Shown in pieces: positions 43,496 to 52,158 of a DNA stretch of 64,000 nt. This stretch comes from Candidatus Rubrivivax defluviihabitans (GTDB lineage Bacteria; Pseudomonadota; Gammaproteobacteria; Burkholderiales; Burkholderiaceae_C). Under the pieces are notes generated by a model. It saw only the letters and a list, made by a program, of their open reading frames with translations. It did no database searches and was not told where the DNA came from. Both the position numbers and the translations under genes were made by a program. The stretch lies in the NCBI GenBank assembly GCA_016709385.1, contig JADJMW010000004.1, positions 124,001-188,000 on the forward strand, given 5' to 3'. Position 1 is the first letter of the stretch. Each line of letters opens with the position of its first letter.

Positions 43496-43885
43496 TCAGA
43501 TGCCGGCGCCGATGCCGGTGAAGGCGGCCGTCTTCGAGTCCTGCCCGGTGACGGTGCAGGTCCCGGTGACCCCGTTCGTCGCCAGTGCCACGCTGGCCAC
43601 GCTGTAACCGGTGGGCAGGCCACCCTGGAGCACGGTGCCGACCTGGCTGCAGTCGTTGATCTTCACGCACTTGTTGGCGGTGACCACGTTGTTGGTGAGC
43701 GAGCAGCCGCTGTAATTCAGCGTCATCGCCGAGGCCGCGGCACCGGCCACGCCTTCCACCGCGGCCTGCTGGGCCTCGCCACGCATGTCGAGGAACTTGG
43801 GCAGCGCGGTGGCGGCCAGGATGCCGAGAATGACGATGACGACGATCAGCTCGATCATCGTGAAACCGGCTTGGCGAGATTTCAT
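43496..43885 (-). CDS. mshA: type IV major pilin, MshA-like
   Basis: Pilin of 129 residues. The short leader MKSRQAG is cut before FTMIELIVVIVILGILAATA, with Glu at mature position 5 and the hydrophobic stem helix ending in LPKFLDMRGEAQQAAVEG. The globular domain has four Cys (GCSLTNN, NKCVKINDCSQ, GTCTVTG). The leader is very short and a strong AAAGGA ribosome site precedes the ATG, as expected for an abundant subunit. It lies 112 bp after mshG, which leaves room for its own promoter. Confidence 0.88.
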   Translation of the reverse strand: MKSRQAGFTMIELIVVIVILGILAATALPKFLDMRGEAQQAAVEGVAGAAASAMTLNYSGCSLTNNVVTANKCVKINDCSQVGTVLQGGLPTGYSVASVALATNGVTGTCTVTGQDSKTAAFTGIGAGI

Positions 43886-43959
43886 GACAGGGTCCTTTCC
43901 AGGGATTCGGATCGAGGCAGTTGGTTCGGGTTGCGCCATGGCAGCCCCTGTGCCGTGGT

Positions 43960-43988
43960 GCCGATAGGCAGACAGAACCCTTATCGGC
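43960..43988. other. 7-bp perfect inverted repeat between mshG and mshA
   Basis: GCCGATA at 43960-43966 pairs with TATCGGC at 43982-43988 around a 15-base loop, just past the mshG stop. No U-run follows, so it may be an mRNA processing or attenuation hairpin ahead of the pilin gene, or chance. Confidence 0.35.
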
Positions 43989-43997
43989 AGCGGGTTT

Positions 43998-45218
43998 TCA
44001 CTTCTTGAACGCGACGCGGCCCAGGTCCCACATCGGCAGGAAGACGCCCAGCGCCAGGACGAGCACCACGATGCCGAGGAAGACGACGAGGATGGGCTCG
44101 ACCTGCTGCGCCAAGGTCTTCAGCTCGTACTGCACGTCGTTGCTGTACAGGCCTGCCACCTCGTCCATGAGTTCGTCCACGGCGCCGGTTTCCTCGCCCA
44201 CGGCAATCATCTGCAGCACCACCGGCGTGAAGATGCCGGCCGCGGCGGCGCTGCGCAGGATGGTGTCGCCGCGCTCCACCTGTTCGCGCAACTGCTCGAT
44301 GCGACTGGCGATGAACTGGTTGTCGGCGGTCTGCGCGACCACGGCCAGCGCGCGCTCCACCGGCACGCCGCTGCGCAGTGCCAGCGCGAAGCTGCGCGCA
44401 AAGCGTGCCAGCGTGGCCTTCTGCACGATCTTGCCGGCCAGCGGCAGGCGCAGGCCCAGGCGGTCCCAGGCCAGGCGGCCGGCGGGCGTGGCGATCCAGC
44501 GGCGCAACGCGAAGAAGCCCGCCACCGCGCCCAGCGCCAGTGCCCAGCCGTATTCGAGCGTGAGCCTGGAGCTGCCGATGAGCAGCTTGGTCGCCCACGG
44601 CAGGTCGGCGCCGAAGCTGGAGAACACGGTGGCGAAGGCCGGCACCACCATCAGGTTGATGACGGCGATGGCCGCCACCATGGCGATGATCACGAAGCTG
44701 GGGTAGCGAAGCGCCGACTTCACCTGCTGGCGCATGAAGATCTCGAACTCCATGTGCTCGAACAGGCGCTTGAAGACCTCGTCCAGGCGACCGGTCATCT
44801 CGCCCACGCGCACCATCGAGACATAGAAGGTATCGAACACCTTGGGGTGCTGGGCCAGCGCCAGGCTCAGTTCCTGGCCCGACTCCAGGCTGCGGCGCAC
44901 CTGCTGCAGCGTCTGCCGCATCAGCGCACCGTCGCTGGATTCCTGCAGCCCGGTGAGCGCCGAGAGGATGGGCACGCCGGAGCGCAGCAGGGTGTGCAGC
45001 TGGCGCGCGAAGAGCAGCTTCTCGGTGGCGGTGACCTTGCCCTTGCGCCAGCTGGCGAACAGGTCGACGCCGGCTTGCGGCACGGCGCTGGCCACGATGT
45101 GCAGCGGCGTGACGCCGCGCGCCAGCAGCTGCTCGGCCACGGCACCGGCGCTGACGGCTTCGAGCTGGCCGCTGACGGCGGTACCGGCGCTGCGGCCGGT
45201 GTAGCTCCATTGCGGCAT
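43998..45218 (-). CDS. mshG: type IV pilus platform protein MshG (GspF/PilC family)
   Basis: Polytopic inner-membrane protein of 406 residues that anchors the assembly ATPase. Two T2SS-F repeats are seen: LLFARQLHTLLRSGVPILSAL with LFEHMEFEIFMRQQVKSALR, and ATLARFARSFALALRSGVPV with the final helix ILVVFLGIVVLVLALGVFLP. The ATG at 45218 fits the usual start MPQWSYTG. Its upstream region is a 500 bp palindromic element that separates it from mshE. Confidence 0.9.
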   Translation of the reverse strand: MPQWSYTGRSAGTAVSGQLEAVSAGAVAEQLLARGVTPLHIVASAVPQAGVDLFASWRKGKVTATEKLLFARQLHTLLRSGVPILSALTGLQESSDGALMRQTLQQVRRSLESGQELSLALAQHPKVFDTFYVSMVRVGEMTGRLDEVFKRLFEHMEFEIFMRQQVKSALRYPSFVIIAMVAAIAVINLMVVPAFATVFSSFGADLPWATKLLIGSSRLTLEYGWALALGAVAGFFALRRWIATPAGRLAWDRLGLRLPLAGKIVQKATLARFARSFALALRSGVPVERALAVVAQTADNQFIASRIEQLREQVERGDTILRSAAAAGIFTPVVLQMIAVGEETGAVDELMDEVAGLYSNDVQYELKTLAQQVEPILVVFLGIVVLVLALGVFLPMWDLGRVAFKK

Positions 45219-45284
45219 CAGGCTTGCCTCTTGTCGGTTTCGCCGTTCAGCTCGTTCCTGTGGGCTGCGGCTGACTCGCACGCT

Positions 45285-45780
45285 GCCGGGTCCCGGCCCG
45301 GCGGCCGGGTAACTTTCATTTGCGGGCCCAAATGAAAGTCACCAAAGCAAAGGGCCTGAAGACAAACACCTCTCAGCTCGTTCTTCTCGCTCCGCATGCC
45401 CGGCCCAGCGGGTGACCTGACGCTGTGCCGTCCATCGCGCCACCTGCTCGCTCGTACGCTGCGGCTCGCTGCGCATCGCCGGGATGAGACGGTCAGGATC
45501 TGCGCGGCTGCAGCGCCGCACCGCCTTGCCACTGCACCGTTGCGAAGACCGGGTGTTGGTGCTCCGTTGTTCTTGAAGGCCCAGGGCGATGCGCAGCGAG
45601 CCCGTGACGTACGAGCGGGCTGGTGTAGCGATCTTCCTCGCGTTGTCAGGTCACCCGCTGGGCCGGGCGTGCGGAGCGAGAAGAACGAGCTGAGGGGTGT
45701 TTGACTTAGGCACTCTTCTTTGGTGACTTTCTTCTGTGCCAGCAGAAGAAAGTTACCCGCCCGCCGGGGCGGGACCCGGC
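45285..45780. repeat. large imperfect palindrome (composite REP-like element)
   Basis: The two arms, 45285-45480 and 45585-45780, are inverted copies. The best block is 56 bp with 54 matches (45366-45421 against 45645-45700); the inner ends match over 16 bp (45465-45480 against 45585-45600) and the outer ends over 10 bp. Each arm also has its own small hairpin with the pair ACTTTC/GAAAGT around 45313-45338 and 45727-45752, a motif common in intergenic repeats of Comamonadaceae. It fills nearly all of the 595 bp gap between mshE and mshG. No convincing gene lies in it. Confidence 0.82.
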
Positions 45781-45813
45781 CGGGTGAAGGTGCGCTGGAG
45801 CCACCAGAAAACC

Positions 45814-47523
45814 TCACTCGTCCACCTGCGAACTCACCCGCATCGCCTCTTCGATCGTCGTGCGCCCCTGCGCCGCCAGCCGCACGGCGTCGCGGCGCAG
45901 CGTGGCCCCGCCCATCTGCTCGCGCGCGGCGCGCGCGAAGACGCTGGGCTCGCCATGCGCCAGCGCATCGATCAGCGGCCCGCGCATCTCGAGGAATTCG
46001 TAGACGCCGGTGCGCCCGTTGTAGCCGGTGTGGTTGCACTCGCCGCAGCCGCGCGGCGCACGGAAGCGGTGCGCCGAAAGGTCGGCGCCGAGTTCCAGTG
46101 CCAGCCACTCGGCTTCGCGGTCCTCGGGCACGTGGTCCTCGGCGCAGTGCGGGCACAGCACCCGCACCAGGCGCTGCGCGATCACGAGTTGCAGCGACAG
46201 CGCAACCATGTAGCGCGCCACGCCCATGTCCACCAGCCGCAGCGGCGTGCTTTGCGCGTCGTTGGTGTGCAAGGTGCTCAGCACCAGGTGGCCGGTCATG
46301 GCGGCGCGCATGCCGGTCTCGGCGGTCTTGTGGTCGCGCATCTCGCCGACCAGGATCACGTCGGGGTCCTGGCGCAGCGCGGCGCGCAGCACGCGGTCGA
46401 AGCCGAGTTCGATCTTGTCCATCACCTGCACCTGGTTCAGCCCGGGCAGGCGGTATTCCACCGGGTCCTCCACCGTGATGATCTTGCGCGCGGTGTCGTT
46501 CAGCGCATTCAGCGACGCGTACAACGTCGTCGTCTTGCCGCTGCCGGTGGGGCCGGTGACCAGGATCATGCCGCTGGGCCGCGCCAGGGCGCGCTGCAGC
46601 GCGGCGGCCATGGCCGGCGGCAGGTGCAGGCGCTCGAGCGAGAGCAGCCCGCCGCTCTGGTTGAGCAGCCGCATCACCACCGACTCGCCGTATTGCGTGG
46701 GCATGGTGGAAATGCGCACGTCCACCGCGCCGGCCTTGAGCTTGACATGGAAGCGGCCGTCCTGTGGCAGCCGCTTCTCGGCGATGTCCAGCCCCGACAT
46801 CAGCTTCAGCCGCAGCGCCACCGCGCCGGCGATCTTGGCGTCGGCCTCGGTCTTGACGTGCAGCACGCCGTCGATGCGGAAACGGATGCGCAGCGCCTTT
46901 TCCTGTGGCTCCACGTGGATGTCGGAGGCGCGCGTCTTCAGCGCCTCCTCGAATACCGACGCCAGCAGTCGCACCACCGGTGCATCCTCGGCCGCCACCT
47001 GGTTCATGCCCAGCAGGTTGCCGACCTCGCCCTCGACGCTGTTCAGCTCGGTGGTCAGCTCCTGCGCCAGACCGGCGATGGCGTTGCCGCTGCGATAGCT
47101 GCGGTCGATCGCCGCCAGCAGCTGCGATTCGGCCACCACGGCGATCTCGACCTCGCGCCTGAGCAGCCGCGCCAGTTCGTCGTAGGCCATCAGATCCGAC
47201 GGATCGGCCATGGCCACGCGCACGCCGCCGCGCGTTTCCTCCAGCGGCAGCGCGCGCAGGCGGCGTGCGCGCGCCTCGGGCAGCAGCGCCGTCATCTCGG
47301 GGGCGATGCTGCGCGTGCCCAGGTCGACGAAGGGCGCGCCGAGCTGGCGCGCCAGCGAGCGCGCGATCTGCGCCTCGGTGACCCAGCCGCGGTCGACGAA
47401 GATGCGGCCGAGCTTGCGACCGCTGCTCTTCTGGTCGGCCAGCGCCTCGGCCAGCTGGGCCGCGCTGAGCAGCTGCTCCTGGATCAGCAGGTCGCCGAGT
47501 CGGATGCGTTCGGGGCGCGCCAT
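45814..47523 (-). CDS. mshE: MSHA pilus extension ATPase MshE (GspE/PilB family)
   Basis: Hexameric assembly ATPase of 569 residues. The N-terminal MshEN domain (about 5-150) has RLGDLLIQEQLLSAAQLAEAL with Leu spacing typical of c-di-GMP binding and a second LGRIFVDRGWVTEAQIARSL copy. The motor has Walker A GPTGSGKT at 324-331, Walker B ILVGEMRDHKTAETGM, His-box LVLSTLHTNDAQ and the two CxxC pairs CPHC and CGEC. c-di-GMP control is inferred from the domain. It lies between mshL (13 bp upstream) and the palindrome. Confidence 0.92.
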   Translation of the reverse strand: MARPERIRLGDLLIQEQLLSAAQLAEALADQKSSGRKLGRIFVDRGWVTEAQIARSLARQLGAPFVDLGTRSIAPEMTALLPEARARRLRALPLEETRGGVRVAMADPSDLMAYDELARLLRREVEIAVVAESQLLAAIDRSYRSGNAIAGLAQELTTELNSVEGEVGNLLGMNQVAAEDAPVVRLLASVFEEALKTRASDIHVEPQEKALRIRFRIDGVLHVKTEADAKIAGAVALRLKLMSGLDIAEKRLPQDGRFHVKLKAGAVDVRISTMPTQYGESVVMRLLNQSGGLLSLERLHLPPAMAAALQRALARPSGMILVTGPTGSGKTTTLYASLNALNDTARKIITVEDPVEYRLPGLNQVQVMDKIELGFDRVLRAALRQDPDVILVGEMRDHKTAETGMRAAMTGHLVLSTLHTNDAQSTPLRLVDMGVARYMVALSLQLVIAQRLVRVLCPHCAEDHVPEDREAEWLALELGADLSAHRFRAPRGCGECNHTGYNGRTGVYEFLEMRGPLIDALAHGEPSVFARAAREQMGGATLRRDAVRLAAQGRTTIEEAMRVSSQVDE

Positions 47524-47536
47524 GGTCGGGTCTCGT

Positions 47537-49216
47537 TCAGCGCGGGACGGTGCTGGCCGGGGCGGGATCGGCGGGTGCCACCGGCCGCGGACCGGCAGGC
47601 GCCGGCACCGGCACCGGCACGGTGCCCGCCGCCTCGGGCCAGGGCGCGTCGTCGCGGATCACCGTGGGCTTGAGCAGGATCACCAGCTCGCGCTTGCTGT
47701 TCAGGTCGCTGGTCTGGCGGAACAGCGCGCCGACGCCGGGCACGTCCTGCAGGCCTTGCACGCCGCTGCGGTCGGCGCGGCTCTCCTGTTTCATGAGGCC
47801 GCCGATGGCCACGATCTCGCCGTCGCGCACTCGCACCAGGCTGTCGATTTCGCTGATGGCGCTGGAGGCCAGCGGCAGCCGGAACTGGCCCAGGTCGCCG
47901 AGGTCGATATTCTTGTTCTGCTCGGCGACGCGGCTGATCGACGGGTGCACGTGCAGCATCACGTTGCCCTGGTCGTCGACCTGCGGCGTGACGTCCAGCG
48001 CGATGCCCGAGAAGAAGGGCTGCAGGTTCAGCGTCGGCGACGACACCGAGCTGTCGCCCGAACTGGTGGTGGTGGTGGTGACACCGGTGACGTAGAGCTC
48101 GTCGGTGCCGACCTTGAGCACCGCCTTCTGGTTGTTGAGCGTGGCGATGCGCGGGCTCGACAGCACCGACACGTCGCCCTGCGTTTCCAGGAAGTTCAGC
48201 AGCGCGGCGAAATTGTTGGACTGCAGCGCCAGGCCGTAGAAGCCGCGCCCCTGGCCGGTGGTGGTGAGGCTCTCGGCGGGCTTGACGATGGCGCCGTCGG
48301 CGACCAGCGCGCCCACGGTCTGCAGCACGGTGCCGGGTGCGGCCACGCCGAGCGCCACGCCGAGCTTGTCGCCCAGGATGCGGCCGAAGGCGCCCCAGTT
48401 GATGCCGGTCTGCGCCTCCTTGCTCAGCGAGACCTCGATGATCTTGGCCTCGATCATCACCTGGCGCTCGATCGAGACCTGGATGGCGCGCAGGTACTGG
48501 TCGACCTGCCGCAATTCGACGGAGGTGGCGCGTACGACGATCACGCCCGAGGCCGGGTTGAGCACCACGCTGCGCCCGCCCGCGCCGCCCACCATGGCCT
48601 GCAGCGAGGCGCTGACCTCGCTCCAGAAGTCGGCGTCGGAGGTGGTTCGCACATGCGTTGCGTCGTCGGGGCGCTGGCCGGTTCCCGGTGTGGTGGTGGT
48701 ATTGCCGCCGCCGGTGCTGCTGCCGTTGCCGGTGCCGGTGCCGGTGAGGGTGATGGAGCTCGAGGTGACGCGGATGTCGGATGCACCCTGGCGCCGCCCA
48801 GACAGGTAGTTGATGCGGTACAGCTTGGTCTGCACCGTGTTGGGGTAGACGAAGATGCGGTTCCCGGTGATGCGGAAGTCGTAGCCGAAGAGTTCGCGCA
48901 TCGACTCCAGCGCCTCGGTCACGGTGGTGTTCTTGAGCGTGATCGAGACATGGCCGCTGACGTCGGGCGAGACCAGCATGTTGTAGGCGGTGCCGCTGCC
49001 GATCTGCATGAACACCTGTGCCGCGGGGGCATGGTTCACGGCGAGGTCGAAGCGGGTCGGTTCGGGAATGGCCCGCGGCGTGGCGACGGCGCCGGCCGCT
49101 GCCACCGACAGGGCCACGTCGCCGGCTGGCAGCGGCCGGGCCTTGGCGGGCGGGCCGAGCGCCAGGGCCAGGGCAGTGGCCAGGGTCAAGGAAAGTGGCC
49201 GGTTCGGCAGCATCAT
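47537..49216 (-). CDS. mshL: MSHA pilus secretin MshL
   Basis: Outer-membrane channel protein of 559 residues. A signal peptide (LSLTLATALALALGPPAKA) is followed by N-domains (AYNMLVSPDVSGHVSITLKN, FGYDFRITGNRIFVYPN), a Gly/Ser/Thr-rich linker, and the secretin domain (VMIEAKIIEVSLSKEAQTGI, GDVSVLSSPRIATLNNQKAV, GEIVAIGGLMKQE, SKRELVILLKPTVI). The start is an ATGATG whose TGA ends mshK. A short Pro/Ala-rich tail follows the channel domain. Confidence 0.9.
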   Translation of the reverse strand: MMLPNRPLSLTLATALALALGPPAKARPLPAGDVALSVAAAGAVATPRAIPEPTRFDLAVNHAPAAQVFMQIGSGTAYNMLVSPDVSGHVSITLKNTTVTEALESMRELFGYDFRITGNRIFVYPNTVQTKLYRINYLSGRRQGASDIRVTSSSITLTGTGTGNGSSTGGGNTTTTPGTGQRPDDATHVRTTSDADFWSEVSASLQAMVGGAGGRSVVLNPASGVIVVRATSVELRQVDQYLRAIQVSIERQVMIEAKIIEVSLSKEAQTGINWGAFGRILGDKLGVALGVAAPGTVLQTVGALVADGAIVKPAESLTTTGQGRGFYGLALQSNNFAALLNFLETQGDVSVLSSPRIATLNNQKAVLKVGTDELYVTGVTTTTTSSGDSSVSSPTLNLQPFFSGIALDVTPQVDDQGNVMLHVHPSISRVAEQNKNIDLGDLGQFRLPLASSAISEIDSLVRVRDGEIVAIGGLMKQESRADRSGVQGLQDVPGVGALFRQTSDLNSKRELVILLKPTVIRDDAPWPEAAGTVPVPVPAPAGPRPVAPADPAPASTVPR

Positions 49217-49650
49217 CGATCTCCGGCCACGGCCACCGTGGGTGGTGCGGGCGTGGGGGGCGGGGAAGGGGGTGCGGAACGTTGCTGCACCAGCGCCGCC
49301 AGCAGCCACAGCCGTTCGCTGCCGCGCGGACCCTGGAGTTGCAGGCCTTGCAGGTCGATGGCGACCACCTTCGCTTCGCCCAGGGCGTCGCCCACGCGCA
49401 GCAGGCGGCCGTCGACCAGCGCGCTGGATTCGCCGGCGCGGCCCAGCTGCACCGACTGAAGTCTGGGCGGCGCAGGGGCGGTTTTCGGCACCGTGCCTGC
49501 GGCAGCCGCCATCGGGGCGGCCACCACGCCGGGTGGGCGCGTGGGGTCGGCCAGCCCCGTGGGCGGGGCGGCTGCCGCTGCGCCCGCGGCCAGCAGCAGC
49601 CACCCCGGGTGGCGACGACGAAGGTGGCGCGGCATCGATGACAGCTTCAT
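49213..49650 (-). CDS. mshK: MSHA biogenesis protein MshK-like
   Basis: Small exported protein of 145 residues. A signal-like stretch (GWLLLAAGAAAAAPPTGLA) is followed by DPTRPPGV, a motif of PilP/MshK-type proteins, and by a beta domain (RLQSVQLGRAGESSALVDG, RLLRVGDALGEAKVVAIDLQ). It probably links the inner membrane complex to the secretin. It shares ATGA overlaps with mshJ and mshL. Confidence 0.8.
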   Translation of the reverse strand: MKLSSMPRHLRRRHPGWLLLAAGAAAAAPPTGLADPTRPPGVVAAPMAAAAGTVPKTAPAPPRLQSVQLGRAGESSALVDGRLLRVGDALGEAKVVAIDLQGLQLQGPRGSERLWLLAALVQQRSAPPSPPPTPAPPTVAVAGDR

Positions 49651-50345
49651 ATTTCGAGCCAATGGCGGTCGAGGCTGAGCGTGTAGACACGCAGCGTCAG
49701 CAGTGCCTTCGGGTGCTGCTCCACCTTGAGCTGCATGGCGCCCCAAAGCAGGCGCTGCGGCATGTTCTCCAGCGCCTCGAGATAGCGCACGAGGTCGGCG
49801 AAGCTGCCCTCCAGCGTGAGCTCGATGCCGTGGCGGTACAGCGCCGGGCGCTCGGCCGGTGCCGATCCCGCGGGGCCCGGCACTTTGGACGCGGCCTCGG
49901 CCACCAGGTCGGTACGCGGCAGCGACTTCATCTCGCGCACGCGCAACTGGCCGTGGCCGTCGAGCATCTGTTCCAGCAGCGCCAGCATGCGACCGGGACC
50001 CACCAGGTTGGCCTCGATCTCATGCATGGCGGCTTCGCCGTCTTGCAGCCGATGGCGCAATTGCGCCAGTTCGGCCTGCAACTGGCGTTCCTGCGCCAGC
50101 GCGGCTTCGGCGTTGCGTTGCGCTTCGGCAGCGGTCTTGGCCAGCACGCCCGGCAGCGCGGCTTCGCGTTTGTGTACGGCACTCCAGGCCTTGAAGGCCG
50201 GCGTGATCCACAGCGCGTCGGCAGCCATCACGCAGGCGGCGGCTGCGGCGGTGATGACGAGCAGCCGCTCGCGCCGCCCCAACGCGTCGAAGCGCTGCCG
50301 CTGCTGGCGCCACCACGGGCCCGGCGACCGTCCCGCGGCCGTCAT
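49647..50345 (-). CDS. mshJ: MSHA biogenesis protein MshJ (PilO-like)
   Basis: Bitopic inner-membrane protein of 232 residues. A short cytoplasmic start, one membrane helix (LLVITAAAAACVMAADALW, about 28-46), a coiled coil (EAALAQERQLQAELAQLRHR) and a ferredoxin-like periplasmic domain (HGIELTLEGSFADLVRYLEA) match MshJ/PilO. The ATG at 50345 overlaps the mshI2 stop. It should form an alignment complex with the PilN-like protein. Confidence 0.82.
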   Translation of the reverse strand: MTAAGRSPGPWWRQQRQRFDALGRRERLLVITAAAAACVMAADALWITPAFKAWSAVHKREAALPGVLAKTAAEAQRNAEAALAQERQLQAELAQLRHRLQDGEAAMHEIEANLVGPGRMLALLEQMLDGHGQLRVREMKSLPRTDLVAEAASKVPGPAGSAPAERPALYRHGIELTLEGSFADLVRYLEALENMPQRLLWGAMQLKVEQHPKALLTLRVYTLSLDRHWLEI

Positions 50346-50926
50346 CGTGCCGCCTCCCTGGCCGGCGGCAACGAACGCAGAACGAATTCGGTGTGGCCGG
50401 CGTTGGTGCCTTCGTCCAGCGTGCGCAACTGCAATTGCGCAAAGGGCCGGCCATTGAAGCGTTCTTCGGCGTTGAGCTGGCGCAGGTAGCCCGGCAGCAC
50501 GGCGGCGTCGAGCATCTGGCCTTCCAGTTCGATGGCGTCGCCCTCGGCGGCCACCGCGAAGCCGGTGATCCACAGCGAGCCCCTTGCCTGGCGCGACAAG
50601 GCCTTCAGGTAGGGCGTGTAGCCGTCGGGTGCGCCGGCCGCGCCCGAGGCGAGGGCGGCGTGCACGCGCTGCTGGTGCTGTTCCAGGGCGCGCAGGCGCT
50701 GCAGTTCGGCCTGCAGTTCGCCGGCGGCGCCCGCCGCGGTCGCTGCCGGCGGGGCCGGCAACGCTGCGGGCAGGGCGACCGCATGCCGGGCCTGCCATTG
50801 CAGCGCCGCGGACAGCGCGGCGCAGGCGCACAGGATCAGGCCCACCAGCGCCAGGCCGTGGCCGGCGTCGAGCCAGTCGCGCCGCGGCTGCAGCGCGGGG
50901 TCGAGCAGGTTGATCTGCTGCGCCAT
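50342..50926 (-). CDS. MSHA biogenesis protein MshI2 (PilN-like)
   Basis: Inner-membrane protein of 194 residues. The cytoplasmic start MAQQINLLDPALQPRRDWL is the conserved PilN peptide that binds PilM-type partners. A membrane helix (GLALVGLILCACAALSAAL), a coiled coil and a ferredoxin-like domain (GSLWITGFAVAAEGDAIELE) follow. It starts 3 bp after the MshI1 gene ends, and together the two genes equal the PilM/PilN pair of other type IV pili. Confidence 0.82.
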   Translation of the reverse strand: MAQQINLLDPALQPRRDWLDAGHGLALVGLILCACAALSAALQWQARHAVALPAALPAPPAATAAGAAGELQAELQRLRALEQHQQRVHAALASGAAGAPDGYTPYLKALSRQARGSLWITGFAVAAEGDAIELEGQMLDAAVLPGYLRQLNAEERFNGRPFAQLQLRTLDEGTNAGHTEFVLRSLPPAREAAR

Positions 50927-50929
50927 GTC

Positions 50930-51856
50930 TCAGTCGCTGCGCAAGGCCGCGCCGATGGCGCCGAGGTGGTGTGCAAGTGTGGCCGGATCGTCGAGTTCGG
51001 GCACCGCCGAGAGGTCCAGCGTGCCGCTCAGGTCCAGCGGCTGCACGGGCACGAAGCTGAGTTCGCGCACGTGGGCGCAGAAGTCGTCGAGCCCGGCGCC
51101 GGGGGCCACCAGCAGCCGCGCCAGGCCAAGGTGGCTGAACAGACGGTCGAAGCCGTCGAGCGTGCGCTGCAGCTCCAGGCCGACATGGTCGAAGGCCTCT
51201 TCGCGCTCGGTGGCGCTGCCGGCCGTGAGCCGCGCCAGCGTGGTGTCGAGCTGGCGCGCCAGCAGCAATTCGCCGGCGGCGGTGATGACGAGCAGCGTCT
51301 CGTGCTCGCCCACATGCAGCAGCGCCTGCGCGCGACCCTCGGTTTCCACCAGGGCGCTGATATTGCGCAGCGCCGTCTCGGCGATATCCAGCGCCTGCCA
51401 GGGGGCACCGGCGACATGGCCGGCTTGCACCAGCGGCCGCAGGGCCTCATGCGCCGCGGCGATGGCCAGCATCTGCGGCGTGCGGCGCCGCGCCGGGTCG
51501 CCAGGCACTTCCAGCACGTCGATCGAGGCCGCCTCGACCGGGAAGTCGACCAGGTCCTTCAGTTGCCAGCGCGCAGCCTGGCGCCACTCCTCGCGTGGCA
51601 GCTCGGGCGCGTCCAGCGGCACCAGCCGGTAGGCGGCGCGCGGCAGCACGGCAATGTTGCGGTGGCGCTGCAGCGAGCGGCGGCGGCGCAGCGAACGCAG
51701 TGCGCCGCCGATGTCGGACCAGTCGCAGCCGTCGACCCAGTGCACCCGGGGGGGCCGCCCATCACCGCGCTCCACGCACGCCAGCAAGGCCCGGGTGCCT
51801 TGCGGCACGCAGGCCACCCATCCGGGCAGCGGGTTTCGACGGGGCAAGGCCAGCAC
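50930..51856 (-). CDS. MSHA biogenesis protein MshI1 (PilM-like)
   Basis: Cytoplasmic actin-like protein of 308 residues. It contains VLPRAAYRLVPLDAPELP, WRQAARWQLKDLVDFPVEAA, LLHVGEHETLLVITAAGELL and ELQRTLDGFDRLFSHLGLAR, the pattern of MshI/PilM proteins that dock on the PilN peptide. The start is a GTG at 51856. It is the first gene of the pilus locus, and the region upstream of it should hold the main promoter. Confidence 0.8.
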   Translation of the reverse strand: MLALPRRNPLPGWVACVPQGTRALLACVERGDGRPPRVHWVDGCDWSDIGGALRSLRRRRSLQRHRNIAVLPRAAYRLVPLDAPELPREEWRQAARWQLKDLVDFPVEAASIDVLEVPGDPARRRTPQMLAIAAAHEALRPLVQAGHVAGAPWQALDIAETALRNISALVETEGRAQALLHVGEHETLLVITAAGELLLARQLDTTLARLTAGSATEREEAFDHVGLELQRTLDGFDRLFSHLGLARLLVAPGAGLDDFCAHVRELSFVPVQPLDLSGTLDLSAVPELDDPATLAHHLGAIGAALRSD

Positions 51857-52158
51857 GATGCAGTCCGCAAATTGCGATGCGGCATCGTTTCATCCGGCGG
51901 CCGGCCGGGATGGTTGGAAAAGAAGGGTGTTGGTGGCCCAGACTCATGGGTCGGCGGCGCGGCGCGCCGAGCGGCCTGCGCCGCACCGCCGCTGCCGCCG
52001 CGGCGTCCAAACCCGCAGCGGCACGCCGGGGCGGCAAACGCTGTACCTTCCAGGATCGGCACCGTCGTGCTCGACCTGCCGCCGGCGGCAGGCCGGCGCG
52101 GCACGTTGCCGAAACCCGAACCCGGCCCGCGCGCCGGCCACCACGGACCCGGTCCCGC
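51857..52158. other. 302 bp intergenic region between divergent mshI1 and cupin genes
   Basis: It must contain promoters for the pilus locus (minus strand) and the cupin gene (plus strand). I see no clear sigma-54 or sigma-70 elements, no repeat and no short gene. The second half is very GC-rich. Confidence 0.4.

Noticed and set aside
43886..43997. Sigma-54 promoter for the pilin gene
   Set aside because: No GG-N10-GC pair with the right context was found; the nearest GGC/GC pairs do not match the consensus well.
45285..45780. Insertion sequence between mshE and mshG
   Set aside because: No transposase frame with catalytic motifs is present; the short frames are mirror images produced by the inverted repeat.
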